From NCBI GenBank assembly GCA_020627655.1, contig JAHDGM010000023.1, positions 1 through 39,840 of the forward strand: a stretch of 39,840 nucleotides of DNA, in the 5' to 3' direction. Source of the DNA: Hellea sp. (GTDB lineage Bacteria > Pseudomonadota > Alphaproteobacteria > Caulobacterales > Maricaulaceae). Below, piece after piece: positions 32,533 through 39,840 of the stretch; position 1 is the stretch's first letter; each line of letters begins with the position of its first letter. The translations under genes and the position numbers were made by a program. The notes under the pieces were generated by a model that saw nothing but the letters and a program-made list of their open reading frames with translations, was not told the DNA's origin and did not search any database.

Positions 32533-33699
32533 ATGACTATTACCAATAAACCGGCCGCCCGGCCGGATGATCCGCGTTTTTCTGCGGGACCTACCAAAAA
32601 AAGACCCGGATGGAGCCTTGCGGTTCTCAGCGATGCGGCCCTTGGCCGTTCCCACCGCTCCGCTCTTGGCAAAGCTAAACTCAAAGAAGTTATCGATCTA
32701 ACTCGCGAGGTACTCGAAGTGCCTGAGGGTTATCGGATCGGCATTGTCCCGGCCTCTGACACAGGCGCGGTTGAGATGGCCATGTGGTCCATGCTCGGGC
32801 CTCGCGGCGTTGATGTGGCCGCCTGGGAAAATTTTGGCAATGCCTGGATCACCGACGCCGAGAGTCAGCTGCCCCTAGAGGACCTTCGGATTTTTACAGC
32901 CGATTACGGACAGCTCCCGCCTTTGCATAATTATACGGGTGATCGGGATCTGGTCTTTACCTGGAACGGCACAACGGCAGGCGTTCGCGTGCCCAATGCA
33001 GATTTTATTCCTGCCGACCGCGAAGGCATCACCATTTGCGACGCCACCTCGGCCTGTTTTGCGCAGAGCCTTGATTGGGACAAGCTGGATGTAGTGACCT
33101 ATAGCTGGCAAAAGAATATGGGCGGCGAAGCGGCCCATGGTATGATCATTCTGTCGCCTCGCGCCGTAGAGCGGCTGGAGAGCTATACTCCGCCCTGGCC
33201 TTTGCCCAAGATTTTCCGCATGACCAAAGGTGGCAAGCTGATCGAAGGTATATTTGAAGGCGCAACCATCAACACGCCATCCCTTATGGCCGCCGAAGAT
33301 CATCTCGACGCTCTGAAATGGGTCAAGAAAAATGGCGGTCTGAAATTTATGCATGACCGCGCCGATGCCAACGCCCGGGTCATTTGGGACTGGATTGAAA
33401 AGACTGATTGGATTGCCAATCTGGCCGAAAATGAAGCCGAGCGTTCCAATACGGGCGTGTGTCTAAAAATTGTCGATCCGCGCGTTACGGCTTTGCCCCT
33501 TTCGGAACAAAACGCCTTTGCCGGCGCTATGGTCAAACTGCTGGGTGATGAAGGTGTTGCCTATGATTTTGGCGCTTATCGCACAGCGCCTCCCGGCTTT
33601 CGCATATGGGCGTCGGGCCTGATCGAAAAGTCCGATATCCAAGCGCTCCTGCCATGGCTTGACTGGGCTTTTGAAGTCGTCGCCGCTGAAACTTTTTAA
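32533..33699 (+). CDS. serC: Phosphoserine aminotransferase
   Basis: SerC converts 3-phosphohydroxypyruvate and glutamate to phosphoserine, step two of serine synthesis; PLP enzyme of fold type I. The 388 residues start [20 protein letters not shown], typical of the alphaproteobacterial form. The PLP lysine is Lys194 in SWQKNMGGE, with the phosphate-binding [16 protein letters not shown] and [12 protein letters not shown] also present. The ATG at 32533 follows TTGGAGA by 5 nt; a GTG at 32518 lies before this ribosome site and is not used. It is followed by serA after 26 bp. Confidence 0.94.
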   Translation: MTITNKPAARPDDPRFSAGPTKKRPGWSLAVLSDAALGRSHRSALGKAKLKEVIDLTREVLEVPEGYRIGIVPASDTGAVEMAMWSMLGPRGVDVAAWENFGNAWITDAESQLPLEDLRIFTADYGQLPPLHNYTGDRDLVFTWNGTTAGVRVPNADFIPADREGITICDATSACFAQSLDWDKLDVVTYSWQKNMGGEAAHGMIILSPRAVERLESYTPPWPLPKIFRMTKGGKLIEGIFEGATINTPSLMAAEDHLDALKWVKKNGGLKFMHDRADANARVIWDWIEKTDWIANLAENEAERSNTGVCLKIVDPRVTALPLSEQNAFAGAMVKLLGDEGVAYDFGAYRTAPPGFRIWASGLIEKSDIQALLPWLDWAFEVVAAETF

Positions 33700-33725
33700 T
33701 CTAGATTTACATAGGAACCAGGATC

Positions 33726-35303
33726 ATGCCTAAAGTTCTGATCGCGGACAAAATGTCCGTCTCTGCCGCCGAGGTTTTCAAGGCGCGCGGCGTCGATGTC
33801 GACGTCATTACAGGTTTGTCAAAAGACGAGCTTATTAAAATAATCCCTGAGTATGACGGCCTTGCTGTCCGTTCATCCACACGTCCAGATGTGGAAGTGA
33901 TCGCAGCCGCTAAAAACCTCAAAGTGATCGGTCGCGCGGGTATTGGTGTGGATAATATCGACATCAAATCTGCAACGGATCGCGGCGTAGTGGTCATGAA
34001 CACACCTTTCGGGAATGCCATCACCACGGCCGAACATGCCATCGCCATGTTGTTTGCGGCGGCGCGCCAAATTCCAAGCGCTTCAAACCGAACGCAAGCC
34101 GGAGAATGGCCAAAATCCGATTTCAAAGGCGTTGAGCTTTTCAACAAAACTCTTGGCGTAATCGGTTGCGGCAATATCGGCAAGCTGGTGATTGAACGTG
34201 CTCAGGGACTTAAGATGAAAGTCATTGGTTATGACCCTTATCTGACCCAGGAACGCGCGGTAAAACTCGGTATCGAGAAAGTCGAACTAGATGAGCTGTT
34301 CACCCGGGCCGACGCCATCACCCTGCATACACCGCTGGTTGAAAGCACTAAAAATATCGTCTCCAAAGAACGCATCGCGCAAATGAAAAAAGGGGCGATC
34401 ATCGTCAACTGCGCCCGCGGCGGACTTGTTGATGAAGAAGCCTTAAAAGAGGCCCTTGAAACAGGCCATATTCGTGCTGCCGCATTGGACGTTTACGCTG
34501 TTGAACCAGCCGAGAACAATATTCTGTTCGGGACCAAGAATTTTGTGGCAACGCCGCACCTGGGCGCCTCTACACTTGAAGCTCAGGAAAACGTCGCTGT
34601 TCAGGTCGCCGAGCAGATGTCAGATTATCTTTTAACAGGAGCTGTCTCTAACGCCCTGAATACGCCATCCATTTCCGCAGAAGAGGCCCCTCGCCTCAAG
34701 CCATTTGTCGATCTCGCGGATAAAATGGGCACTATGGTGGGACAATTGGTGGACGAAGCCATTAAAACAGTAGAAATCACCTATAAAGGCAACATCACCG
34801 CGCTTAACACCAAACCCATGACAGCCGCAGCGCTTGCCGGACTTTTGAAACGCGCCATGCCCGAAGTGAATATGGTAAGCGCGCCCGTGTTTGCACAGGA
34901 ACGCGAGATTGAAATTAAAGAAAGCTATGTGGACAAGGCTGAACGAGCCGAAAGCCTCATCCGGCTTGCTATTGAAACCTCTGAGCGCAAATTTGCTGTC
35001 GTCGGCACTATTTATCGCGGAGAGCCCCGTCTCGTTCGCCTATTTGGCGTTCCGGTCGATGCTGGATTTTCCGAAAATATGATCTATGTCCGTAATGAAG
35101 ATAAACCCGGTTTTATCGGAGCTTTAGGCTCCATATTAGGAGATAATAAGGTCAATATTGCTACATTCTCCCTTGGCCGAATGGATGACGGGACCCCGGA
35201 AGCCGTTTGTCTTGTGTCTGTTGATACACCTGTATCTGACGACGTAGCCGACCAAATTCGGGCCGTAGATCAAGTCAAAAGGGTCAATATCATCGCTTTG
35301 TAG
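33726..35303 (+). CDS. serA: D-3-phosphoglycerate dehydrogenase
   Basis: SerA oxidises 3-phosphoglycerate, step one of serine synthesis. The 525-residue long form has the substrate domain, the NAD-binding domain (GVIGCGNIGKLVIERAQGL, NCARGGLVDEEAL, TPHLGASTLEAQENVA), an intervening domain and a C-terminal ACT domain (about 450-525, NEDKPGFIGALGSILGDNKVNIATFSLGR) that usually binds serine for feedback inhibition. The catalytic His is in TPHLG. It forms an operon with serC. Gene order serC-serA is standard for this class. Confidence 0.97.
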   Translation: MPKVLIADKMSVSAAEVFKARGVDVDVITGLSKDELIKIIPEYDGLAVRSSTRPDVEVIAAAKNLKVIGRAGIGVDNIDIKSATDRGVVVMNTPFGNAITTAEHAIAMLFAAARQIPSASNRTQAGEWPKSDFKGVELFNKTLGVIGCGNIGKLVIERAQGLKMKVIGYDPYLTQERAVKLGIEKVELDELFTRADAITLHTPLVESTKNIVSKERIAQMKKGAIIVNCARGGLVDEEALKEALETGHIRAAALDVYAVEPAENNILFGTKNFVATPHLGASTLEAQENVAVQVAEQMSDYLLTGAVSNALNTPSISAEEAPRLKPFVDLADKMGTMVGQLVDEAIKTVEITYKGNITALNTKPMTAAALAGLLKRAMPEVNMVSAPVFAQEREIEIKESYVDKAERAESLIRLAIETSERKFAVVGTIYRGEPRLVRLFGVPVDAGFSENMIYVRNEDKPGFIGALGSILGDNKVNIATFSLGRMDDGTPEAVCLVSVDTPVSDDVADQIRAVDQVKRVNIIAL

Positions 35304-35337
35304 GCCGATTGTGATTTATGTCCCGTTCAGCAAAATT

Positions 35338-35366
35338 TTGTTAACAATTGGGAATCGGGCTATAGT
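35338..35366 (+). promoter_or_regulatory. aqpZ promoter with overlapping palindrome
   Basis: TTGTTA (35338-35343), 17 bp and TATAGT (35361-35366) make a good promoter with a start near 35373. The -35 box is half of a perfect 10-bp palindrome, TTGTTAACAA (35338-35347), which could be an operator. Confidence 0.6.
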
Positions 35367-35392
35367 CCGCAAACAATTTTGGGGAGGAAATC

Positions 35393-36064
35393 ATGAAAAA
35401 AATTGTTGCTGAAGTTATCGGGACGGCTGCGCTCGTCTTTTTTGGATGTGGCGCTGCCGTTATAGCTGGCGCTGAAATAGGAACGGCTGGTATTGCCGCT
35501 GCCTTTGGCCTGGCCATTGTCGCCATGGCCTATGGTATTGGGACAATTTCAGGCTGTCATATTAATCCGGCTGTTTCATTTGGAGCTTTTATGGCTGGCC
35601 GCATGAGCGGCGGCGAAATGGTCAAGTACTGGGTTGCACAGTTCATCGGCGCTACGATAGGCGCAGCGATCCTTTATACAATGGCAAATGGCGGCGGTGA
35701 TGGCGCAGGCGCTATGGGAACCAATGGATGGGGCGCAGGATATGGCGGTGAGTATAACACCACATCGGCTTTCATCTTTGAAGTTGTCGGCACATTCCTG
35801 TTTCTAGTGACAATATTAGGTGTCACTCACAAGAAGGGACATCCGGCAGTTGCAGGCCTGGCCATTGGTCTAACGCTTTGGGTAATTCACCTGGTTGGTA
35901 TTAAAATCACGGGAACATCGGTTAATCCAGCGCGTTCATTTGGACCTGCCCTATTCTACATGCCGGCTATGAGTAAAATCTGGCTCTTTATTGTTGCGCC
36001 CCTGATCGGAGCAGGCCTTGCAGGTCTTTTATTCCGCACAGAAATGCTCGAAGATAACAGCTAG
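35393..36064 (+). CDS. aqpZ: Aquaporin Z
   Basis: A 223-residue major intrinsic protein with six transmembrane helices and two NPA half-helices (NPA at 58-60 and 178-180). The selectivity filter positions read like AqpZ: an aromatic in helix 2, His166, Thr175 and Arg181, the narrow water-selective type rather than a glycerol facilitator. A Gly-rich periplasmic loop (about 100-122) is longer than in E. coli. GGGGAGG precedes the ATG; promoter and terminator flank it, so it is monocistronic. Confidence 0.94.
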   Translation: MKKIVAEVIGTAALVFFGCGAAVIAGAEIGTAGIAAAFGLAIVAMAYGIGTISGCHINPAVSFGAFMAGRMSGGEMVKYWVAQFIGATIGAAILYTMANGGGDGAGAMGTNGWGAGYGGEYNTTSAFIFEVVGTFLFLVTILGVTHKKGHPAVAGLAIGLTLWVIHLVGIKITGTSVNPARSFGPALFYMPAMSKIWLFIVAPLIGAGLAGLLFRTEMLEDNS

Positions 36065-36089
36065 TCTAATCGGTTATAATCATTATAGC

Positions 36090-36118
36090 AGCGCGGGTAT
36101 CACCCGCGCTATTTTTTT
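36090..36118 (+). terminator. aqpZ terminator
   Basis: AGCGCGGGT (36090-36098) pairs with ACCCGCGCT (36102-36110), a 9-bp perfect stem with a 3-nt loop, followed by seven T. It overlaps the stop codon of the convergent TPR gene. Confidence 0.92.
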
Positions 36119-36744
36119 GAGCCTGTATTATCAATTACCAGATTTAAATTTAGACCGGAACTTATATGATTTCCGCTGGTAATAGGCAGTAGCGCTAAAT
36201 CACGAGCATAGACAATGTCAGTCTTATCATCAGCAACGGCTGATCCGGCTATCCCATCAAATTCTGCGTCATAACCATGTTCTTTTGCCAAATCATGATG
36301 ACGTTCGGCCTTCTTTTCATCTTTAAGCCTCTCATACAGATTGGCAAGATGATGGTGCGCTTCGCCATGTGCCGGATCAATTTTAATAGCCTTTTCGAAA
36401 GCATCCATGGCTTTGAAAGATATAAACGGCATGTATAATCGCCCAGCTTTGATAAGCAGATCAATACAGTCCTTCTCCGATAGTTCTTGGCCTCGATAAG
36501 AATCCATCACTAATGCTGTCAGATCTCTGGCCGCATCCAAGATTCTGCCATCCGTCAGCGCGTATTTTACATTTGTGAAGCGTTCATGCTTAAGATTAAG
36601 AAGCGATAAAACAATTTTGCGAATTGCGCGCAAGTCATCTCGGCTAAGCCCTCTAAAGGCTTCAGTTAACGCCGCCGTCAGAATATATTTCTGCTGCTCA
36701 AGCTCATTATCCGGTGGCTGATCCGATACAAATGCTAGTGTCAT
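36109..36744 (-). CDS. TPR-repeat protein of unknown function
   Basis: A 211-residue soluble protein. The N-terminal half is helical without a known domain (LTEAFRGLSRDDLRAIRKIVLSLL). Residues about 108-160 form one or two tetratricopeptide repeats (KAMDAFEKAIKIDPAHGEAH, HLANLYERLKDEKKAERHHDLA). The C-terminus is variable. A partner is not known. The ribosome site GGGG lies in one arm of a GCCCC/GGGGC hairpin (36749-36769), which could hide it from ribosomes. It is followed by no gene on its strand; it converges with aqpZ. Confidence 0.72.
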   Translation of the reverse strand: MTLAFVSDQPPDNELEQQKYILTAALTEAFRGLSRDDLRAIRKIVLSLLNLKHERFTNVKYALTDGRILDAARDLTALVMDSYRGQELSEKDCIDLLIKAGRLYMPFISFKAMDAFEKAIKIDPAHGEAHHHLANLYERLKDEKKAERHHDLAKEHGYDAEFDGIAGSAVADDKTDIVYARDLALLPITSGNHISSGLNLNLVIDNTGSKK

Positions 36745-36799
36745 ACTGGCCCCTATGATCCTTCGGGGCGGACACTATCATCACATACTTAATAAGTGA

Positions 36800-38836
36800 T
36801 TATTGTAACTGACTACGCTGGGGGACTGAAGGCGCAGTATTATTAATGCGCTCCGCTGGCGGATCAGTAATAACAGGATTTTCGATTCCAGCGGCCAGAT
36901 TTCGCTCGGTTAATAGCATTTGTGTCAGGTCAGCATAAAAATTCATTCGGACACGGTTAGCTTCGTCTTCAGGATCATCACTGTTTTTTAGTAAAGGTTT
37001 GAACGGAACGTCTTTGTGTACAGACCGCATAAAATCTTTCCAGACATCACTGGGTAATAATCCGCCTGTCACCTTAACCATGGGAGAATTATCATCATTT
37101 CCCATCCAGACCCCGGCCGTATAGTCCGCTGAAAATCCAATGAACCAGGCATCTCTAAAATCCTGTGATGTTCCTGTTTTACCTGCCACCTCACGATTGC
37201 CTATTTTGGCACCGCGCGCCGTACCACTCATGACCGTGTCGTGCATCATGCTGACCATTTGATGAGCATGACTTTCCGCGTAAACGCGTTCTGCTGAAAT
37301 ATTTCTATGGGTATATAATGTTTCACCCGCAGTGTTTTTTATGGATTCAATAAAATAAGTCCTGCGTTTTTTTCCGCCATTAATAAAGACAAGGTATGAA
37401 CTTGTCATATCAACGAGCGTTGCTTCTTCAGAGCCTAATGCAATGGAGTAATGCGCGCCCAATTTGCCTGTAATACCGAAACGGCGCGCTGTTGAAGCCA
37501 CCTTTGTCGGCCCTATTTCAGCACCAACCTGTGCTGCTATCGTATTTATAGAATGTTTGAGCGCCTCTCTGATAGTCATAGGGCCGCGATATCGTTTGGT
37601 ATAATTCTCTGGCGACCATCCCGAAATTGTGACGCGCTGATCCACTCTAACCGTGCCCGGGGTAAACCCCGATTCCAGCGCTCCGGCGTAAACAAAAACT
37701 TTAAATGCCGAGCCAGGTTGCCGTAATGCCTGTGCGGCGCGGTTAAATTTACTTGTCTTGTAATCTCTGCCACCAACCACAGCTTTAATGGCGCCTGTAT
37801 GATTATCGATCAGAACAATAGCGCCCTCACTGACTTTGCGTTTTTTACCGCTTTTGGCCAGAACCTTTTCCAGAGCATCCTGTCCGGATTTTTGGAAAGC
37901 CGGATTCAAGGTTGTCGTCACGATCAGATCTTTCGCTTTATTACCGACAAGTTCATTTGCGCGCTCATCGACCATATCAAAGAAATGCCCAATCAGATTT
38001 GGATCCGTTGTCAGATCGCTACCATCAACCAGCACCGGCTTATTGGTTTCAGCCTCAGACATTTCAGTGACTGAAATCAGTCCGTTCGCATTCATGTTTT
38101 GCAGGACAAGCTTAGCCCGCGTCCAAGCAGCGTCATAATTGCGCGTTGGATCATAACGTGACGGAGCTTTTGGCAGTGCTGCCAGCATAGCCGCTTCGGA
38201 TAAGGAAACTTCTGCCGCTGATTTGCCGAAATAGCGTTGTGCTGCTGCTTCAACTCCGAAAGTGCGATTACCTAGACTTATTCGGTTAAGGTATAATTCC
38301 AAAATTTCCGGTTTGGTAAGGACTTGTTCCATTTCATAGGCCAGCCACATTTCCTGGAACTTACGTCGATAGTTTTTTTCTGGCGTTAGAAGCATATTTT
38401 TGACGAGTTGCTGAGTTAGGGTTGACCCGCCCTGCACTGTTTTTCCAGATTTGGTATTTTCAAAAAAGGCCCGCAGGATAGCTTTACGATCAATACCTGC
38501 ATGTTCGTAAAAGCGCTCATCCTCGATAGCCAAAAACGCATTCGGCAAGTGATTGGGCATCTCCGACAGTTTCATAGGACGCCCCACATAAGGCCCCCGA
38601 TGACCTATGACCTTACCCTGACTATCCAATAATGTGATATTGGGCTGCAGGTTCATTTCCCACATGCTCTCTTTTGTCGGCAGGCTGGGGAGGCCATCAA
38701 ACAGATAGGCTTTTGCTCGTGAATACCCAACCCCAAGGATCAAAACAAGCGCTGCCAGTATAGCGATGGCAATACGCCAACGTCGATGTGTGCGGTTATC
38801 ATTAGCCGCATCGAGATCTGCCCGAAAGGTTGTCAT
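36800..38836 (-). CDS. Class A penicillin-binding protein (PBP1A family)
   Basis: A 678-residue bifunctional peptidoglycan synthase. A cytoplasmic lead and one transmembrane helix (about 21-38) are followed by a glycosyltransferase family 51 domain with catalytic Glu105 in AIEDERFYEH and QGGSTLTQQLVKNM. The transpeptidase domain has SAFK (Ser376), SIN (429-431) and KTGT (553-556). It polymerises and crosslinks glycan strands on the periplasmic side of the inner membrane. Length is shorter than E. coli PBP1A (850) and fits a PBP1A-like form without the extra insert domain. It is divergent from ycgN. Confidence 0.94.
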   Translation of the reverse strand: MTTFRADLDAANDNRTHRRWRIAIAILAALVLILGVGYSRAKAYLFDGLPSLPTKESMWEMNLQPNITLLDSQGKVIGHRGPYVGRPMKLSEMPNHLPNAFLAIEDERFYEHAGIDRKAILRAFFENTKSGKTVQGGSTLTQQLVKNMLLTPEKNYRRKFQEMWLAYEMEQVLTKPEILELYLNRISLGNRTFGVEAAAQRYFGKSAAEVSLSEAAMLAALPKAPSRYDPTRNYDAAWTRAKLVLQNMNANGLISVTEMSEAETNKPVLVDGSDLTTDPNLIGHFFDMVDERANELVGNKAKDLIVTTTLNPAFQKSGQDALEKVLAKSGKKRKVSEGAIVLIDNHTGAIKAVVGGRDYKTSKFNRAAQALRQPGSAFKVFVYAGALESGFTPGTVRVDQRVTISGWSPENYTKRYRGPMTIREALKHSINTIAAQVGAEIGPTKVASTARRFGITGKLGAHYSIALGSEEATLVDMTSSYLVFINGGKKRRTYFIESIKNTAGETLYTHRNISAERVYAESHAHQMVSMMHDTVMSGTARGAKIGNREVAGKTGTSQDFRDAWFIGFSADYTAGVWMGNDDNSPMVKVTGGLLPSDVWKDFMRSVHKDVPFKPLLKNSDDPEDEANRVRMNFYADLTQMLLTERNLAAGIENPVITDPPAERINNTAPSVPQRSQLQ

Positions 38837-38869
38837 AGAAAAATGCTAGCCCAAAAATAACCAATAGGC

Positions 38870-38875
38870 TAGATA
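38870..38875 (+). promoter_or_regulatory. Possible -10 box of a leaderless ycgN mRNA
   Basis: TAGATA ends 7 nt before the ATG at 38883, and no Shine-Dalgarno sequence precedes that ATG. No good -35 match is found at the right distance. A leaderless start is possible but weakly supported. Confidence 0.3.
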
Positions 38876-38882
38876 CCCGTGC

Positions 38883-39353
38883 ATGCCAAAGTCCGAAAAT
38901 CTCCCATTCTGGAAAACAACCGATCTGACTGACCTTTCCAAGGAACAATGGGAAAGTTTGTGCGATAGCTGCGGGAAGTGCTGCTGTATTCGTCTGGAGG
39001 ACGAAGATAATGGCGATATTTATATTACAGATGTGGCCTGCAAGCTCTTTGACCCAGAGACATGTCAATGTACAGACTATCCTAAAAGGTCTGTACATGT
39101 CCCTGACTGCGTAACCCTTACGCCCGAAAATGTTCATCAGCTTCACTGGATGCCTCAGACTTGTGCTTATCGGCTTGTTGCAGAAGGTAAAGATCTTCCG
39201 GACTACCACCACCTTGTCAGCGGCTCTAAAAACACAATCCATGAGGTCGGCATGAGCGTCCAGCACGCCGTCGTAAGCGAACTCTTGGTAAAAGAGGATG
39301 ATCACCCTCACCGCATCGTAATATGGCCCGGCGAACCCGATATAGGCGGTTAG
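38883..39353 (+). CDS. YcgN-family cysteine-cluster protein (UPF0260)
   Basis: A 156-residue protein of the YcgN/UPF0260 family. It carries LCDSCGKCCCIRLEDE (about 26-41), DPETCQCTDYPKR (about 57-69), VPDC and TCAYRL. The Cys-rich set, with FWKTTDLTDLS at the start, probably binds an iron-sulphur cluster or zinc; the function is unknown. All family cysteines appear present and the length is normal. It is upstream of ileS but separated by 195 bp with its own leader structure. Confidence 0.9.
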   Translation: MPKSENLPFWKTTDLTDLSKEQWESLCDSCGKCCCIRLEDEDNGDIYITDVACKLFDPETCQCTDYPKRSVHVPDCVTLTPENVHQLHWMPQTCAYRLVAEGKDLPDYHHLVSGSKNTIHEVGMSVQHAVVSELLVKEDDHPHRIVIWPGEPDIGG

Positions 39354-39435
39354 TGACATTTGACTGAACCAAGCATCTGGTATGCCCTCCCCGGTTTGAA
39401 TAATATTTGACTTTAACCGGGCCTATGATAGTCCG

Positions 39436-39548
39436 GCAGAATGTTGAAAAATCGCTACATAATAAGTCTGCGAATTACCGGCCCGGTATGCCGATAAGCA
39501 TGCCGGGACCGACGCCCTGATATTCAACATTCCTGATCCGAGATATAA
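39436..39548 (+). promoter_or_regulatory. Structured ileS leader RNA
   Basis: After a TATGAT (39424-39429), the sequence can fold into a nested structure. An outer 10-bp stem joins GAATGTTGAA (39439-39448) with TTCAACATTC (39523-39532). Inside it, CCCGGTATGC (39482-39491) pairs with GCATGCCGGG (39498-39507), with one wobble and a 6-nt loop. The closing stem ends 16 nt before the ileS start. No T-box or known riboswitch sequence was recognised. Confidence 0.5.
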
Positions 39549-39840
39549 ATGACCGATACCAAACGCGACTATCGCGACACATTGTTTTTACCCACTACTG
39601 ATTTTCCTATGCGGGCAGGCCTGCCAAAAAAGGAACCCGAATGGCTGGAGTTCTGGAACCGCATAAATCTGTTTGAAACCCTGCGCGAGCAATCCAAGGA
39701 TCGGCCGCATTGGGTACTCCACGATGGCCCGCCTTACGCCAATGGCCATATCCATATGGGTACGGCCATGAATAAAATCCTCAAAGATATGGTCGTCCGC
39801 GCCCATCAGATGAGCGGCTATGACGCCAATTATGTGCCGG
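39549..39840 (+). CDS. ileS: Isoleucyl-tRNA synthetase, 5' part, cut by window edge
   Basis: The first 97 codons of IleS, which charges tRNA-Ile. The start is [20 protein letters not shown], followed by the family segment [15 protein letters not shown] and the class I HIGH motif as [16 protein letters not shown]. The frame is open to the end of the window, where about 850 further codons are expected. The ribosome site before the ATG is weak (GAGATATAA). Confidence 0.93.
   Translation, partial: MTDTKRDYRDTLFLPTTDFPMRAGLPKKEPEWLEFWNRINLFETLREQSKDRPHWVLHDGPPYANGHIHMGTAMNKILKDMVVRAHQMSGYDANYVP

Overview
The window looks like a stretch of an alphaproteobacterial chromosome, probably from a marine, stalked or dimorphic-type lineage (Hyphomonadales/Maricaulales-like; the order is an inference). 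The markers are a TrcR/DUF1013 regulator next to a DUF1192 gene, three-piece pntAa-pntAb-pntB transhydrogenase preceded by an aa3-oxidase subunit IV-like gene, paired DUF465 proteins beside purEK, COQ9, DUF2853, a serC-serA operon with a structured leader, and cysteine-free L31. No rRNA, tRNA, CRISPR array or intact insertion sequence was seen.

Layout. 0-2.5 kb: DUF1192, trcR with a terminator-bearing leader, an SDR oxidoreductase and two divergent DUF465 proteins, one of them a 54-codon gene with a GTG start. 2.5-8.4 kb: GGDEF protein, purEK, COQ9, a NatAB-type ABC exporter and a DksA/TraR zinc-finger protein. 8.4-11.5 kb: a surface lipoprotein, a VOC-family enzyme divergent from soxR across a perfect SoxR box, and an alpha/beta hydrolase. 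11.5-14.8 kb: transhydrogenase operon. 15-20 kb: sigma-54-type response regulator, outer-membrane beta-barrel protein, malate dehydrogenase, methyltransferase. 20.1-23.5 kb: phage-shock (Psp) locus with a strongly degenerate PspF and three extra small genes. 23.5-27.7 kb: mnmC, a GIY-YIG-like protein, small unknowns, rpmE, DUF2853. 27.8-30.3 kb: suhB, efp, GH5 glycosidase. 30.3-32.3 kb: an A+T-rich, gene-poor island holding a miniature RHS/polymorphic-toxin gene (N-terminal leader joined directly to a toxin tip), a coupled probable immunity gene and an orphan gene. 32.3-39.8 kb: serC-serA, aqpZ, a TPR protein, a class A PBP, YcgN, and the 5' end of ileS behind a structured leader.

How it works together. 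Most of the window is core metabolism (purines, ubiquinone, NADPH, serine, TCA cycle), translation (efp, rpmE, mnmC, ileS) and envelope upkeep (Psp, PBP, exporter, aquaporin). The most unusual parts are (1) PspF, which keeps its DNA-binding end but has lost the sigma-54 contact loop and the catalytic Walker B glutamate, beside a psp operon with extra small proteins; (2) the collapsed RHS toxin/immunity locus; (3) leader RNAs before trcR, serC and ileS; and (4) a SoxR box whose only clear promoter points to a VOC enzyme. Several genes without a Shine-Dalgarno sequence sit 5-7 nt downstream of a good -10 box, which suggests leaderless mRNAs.
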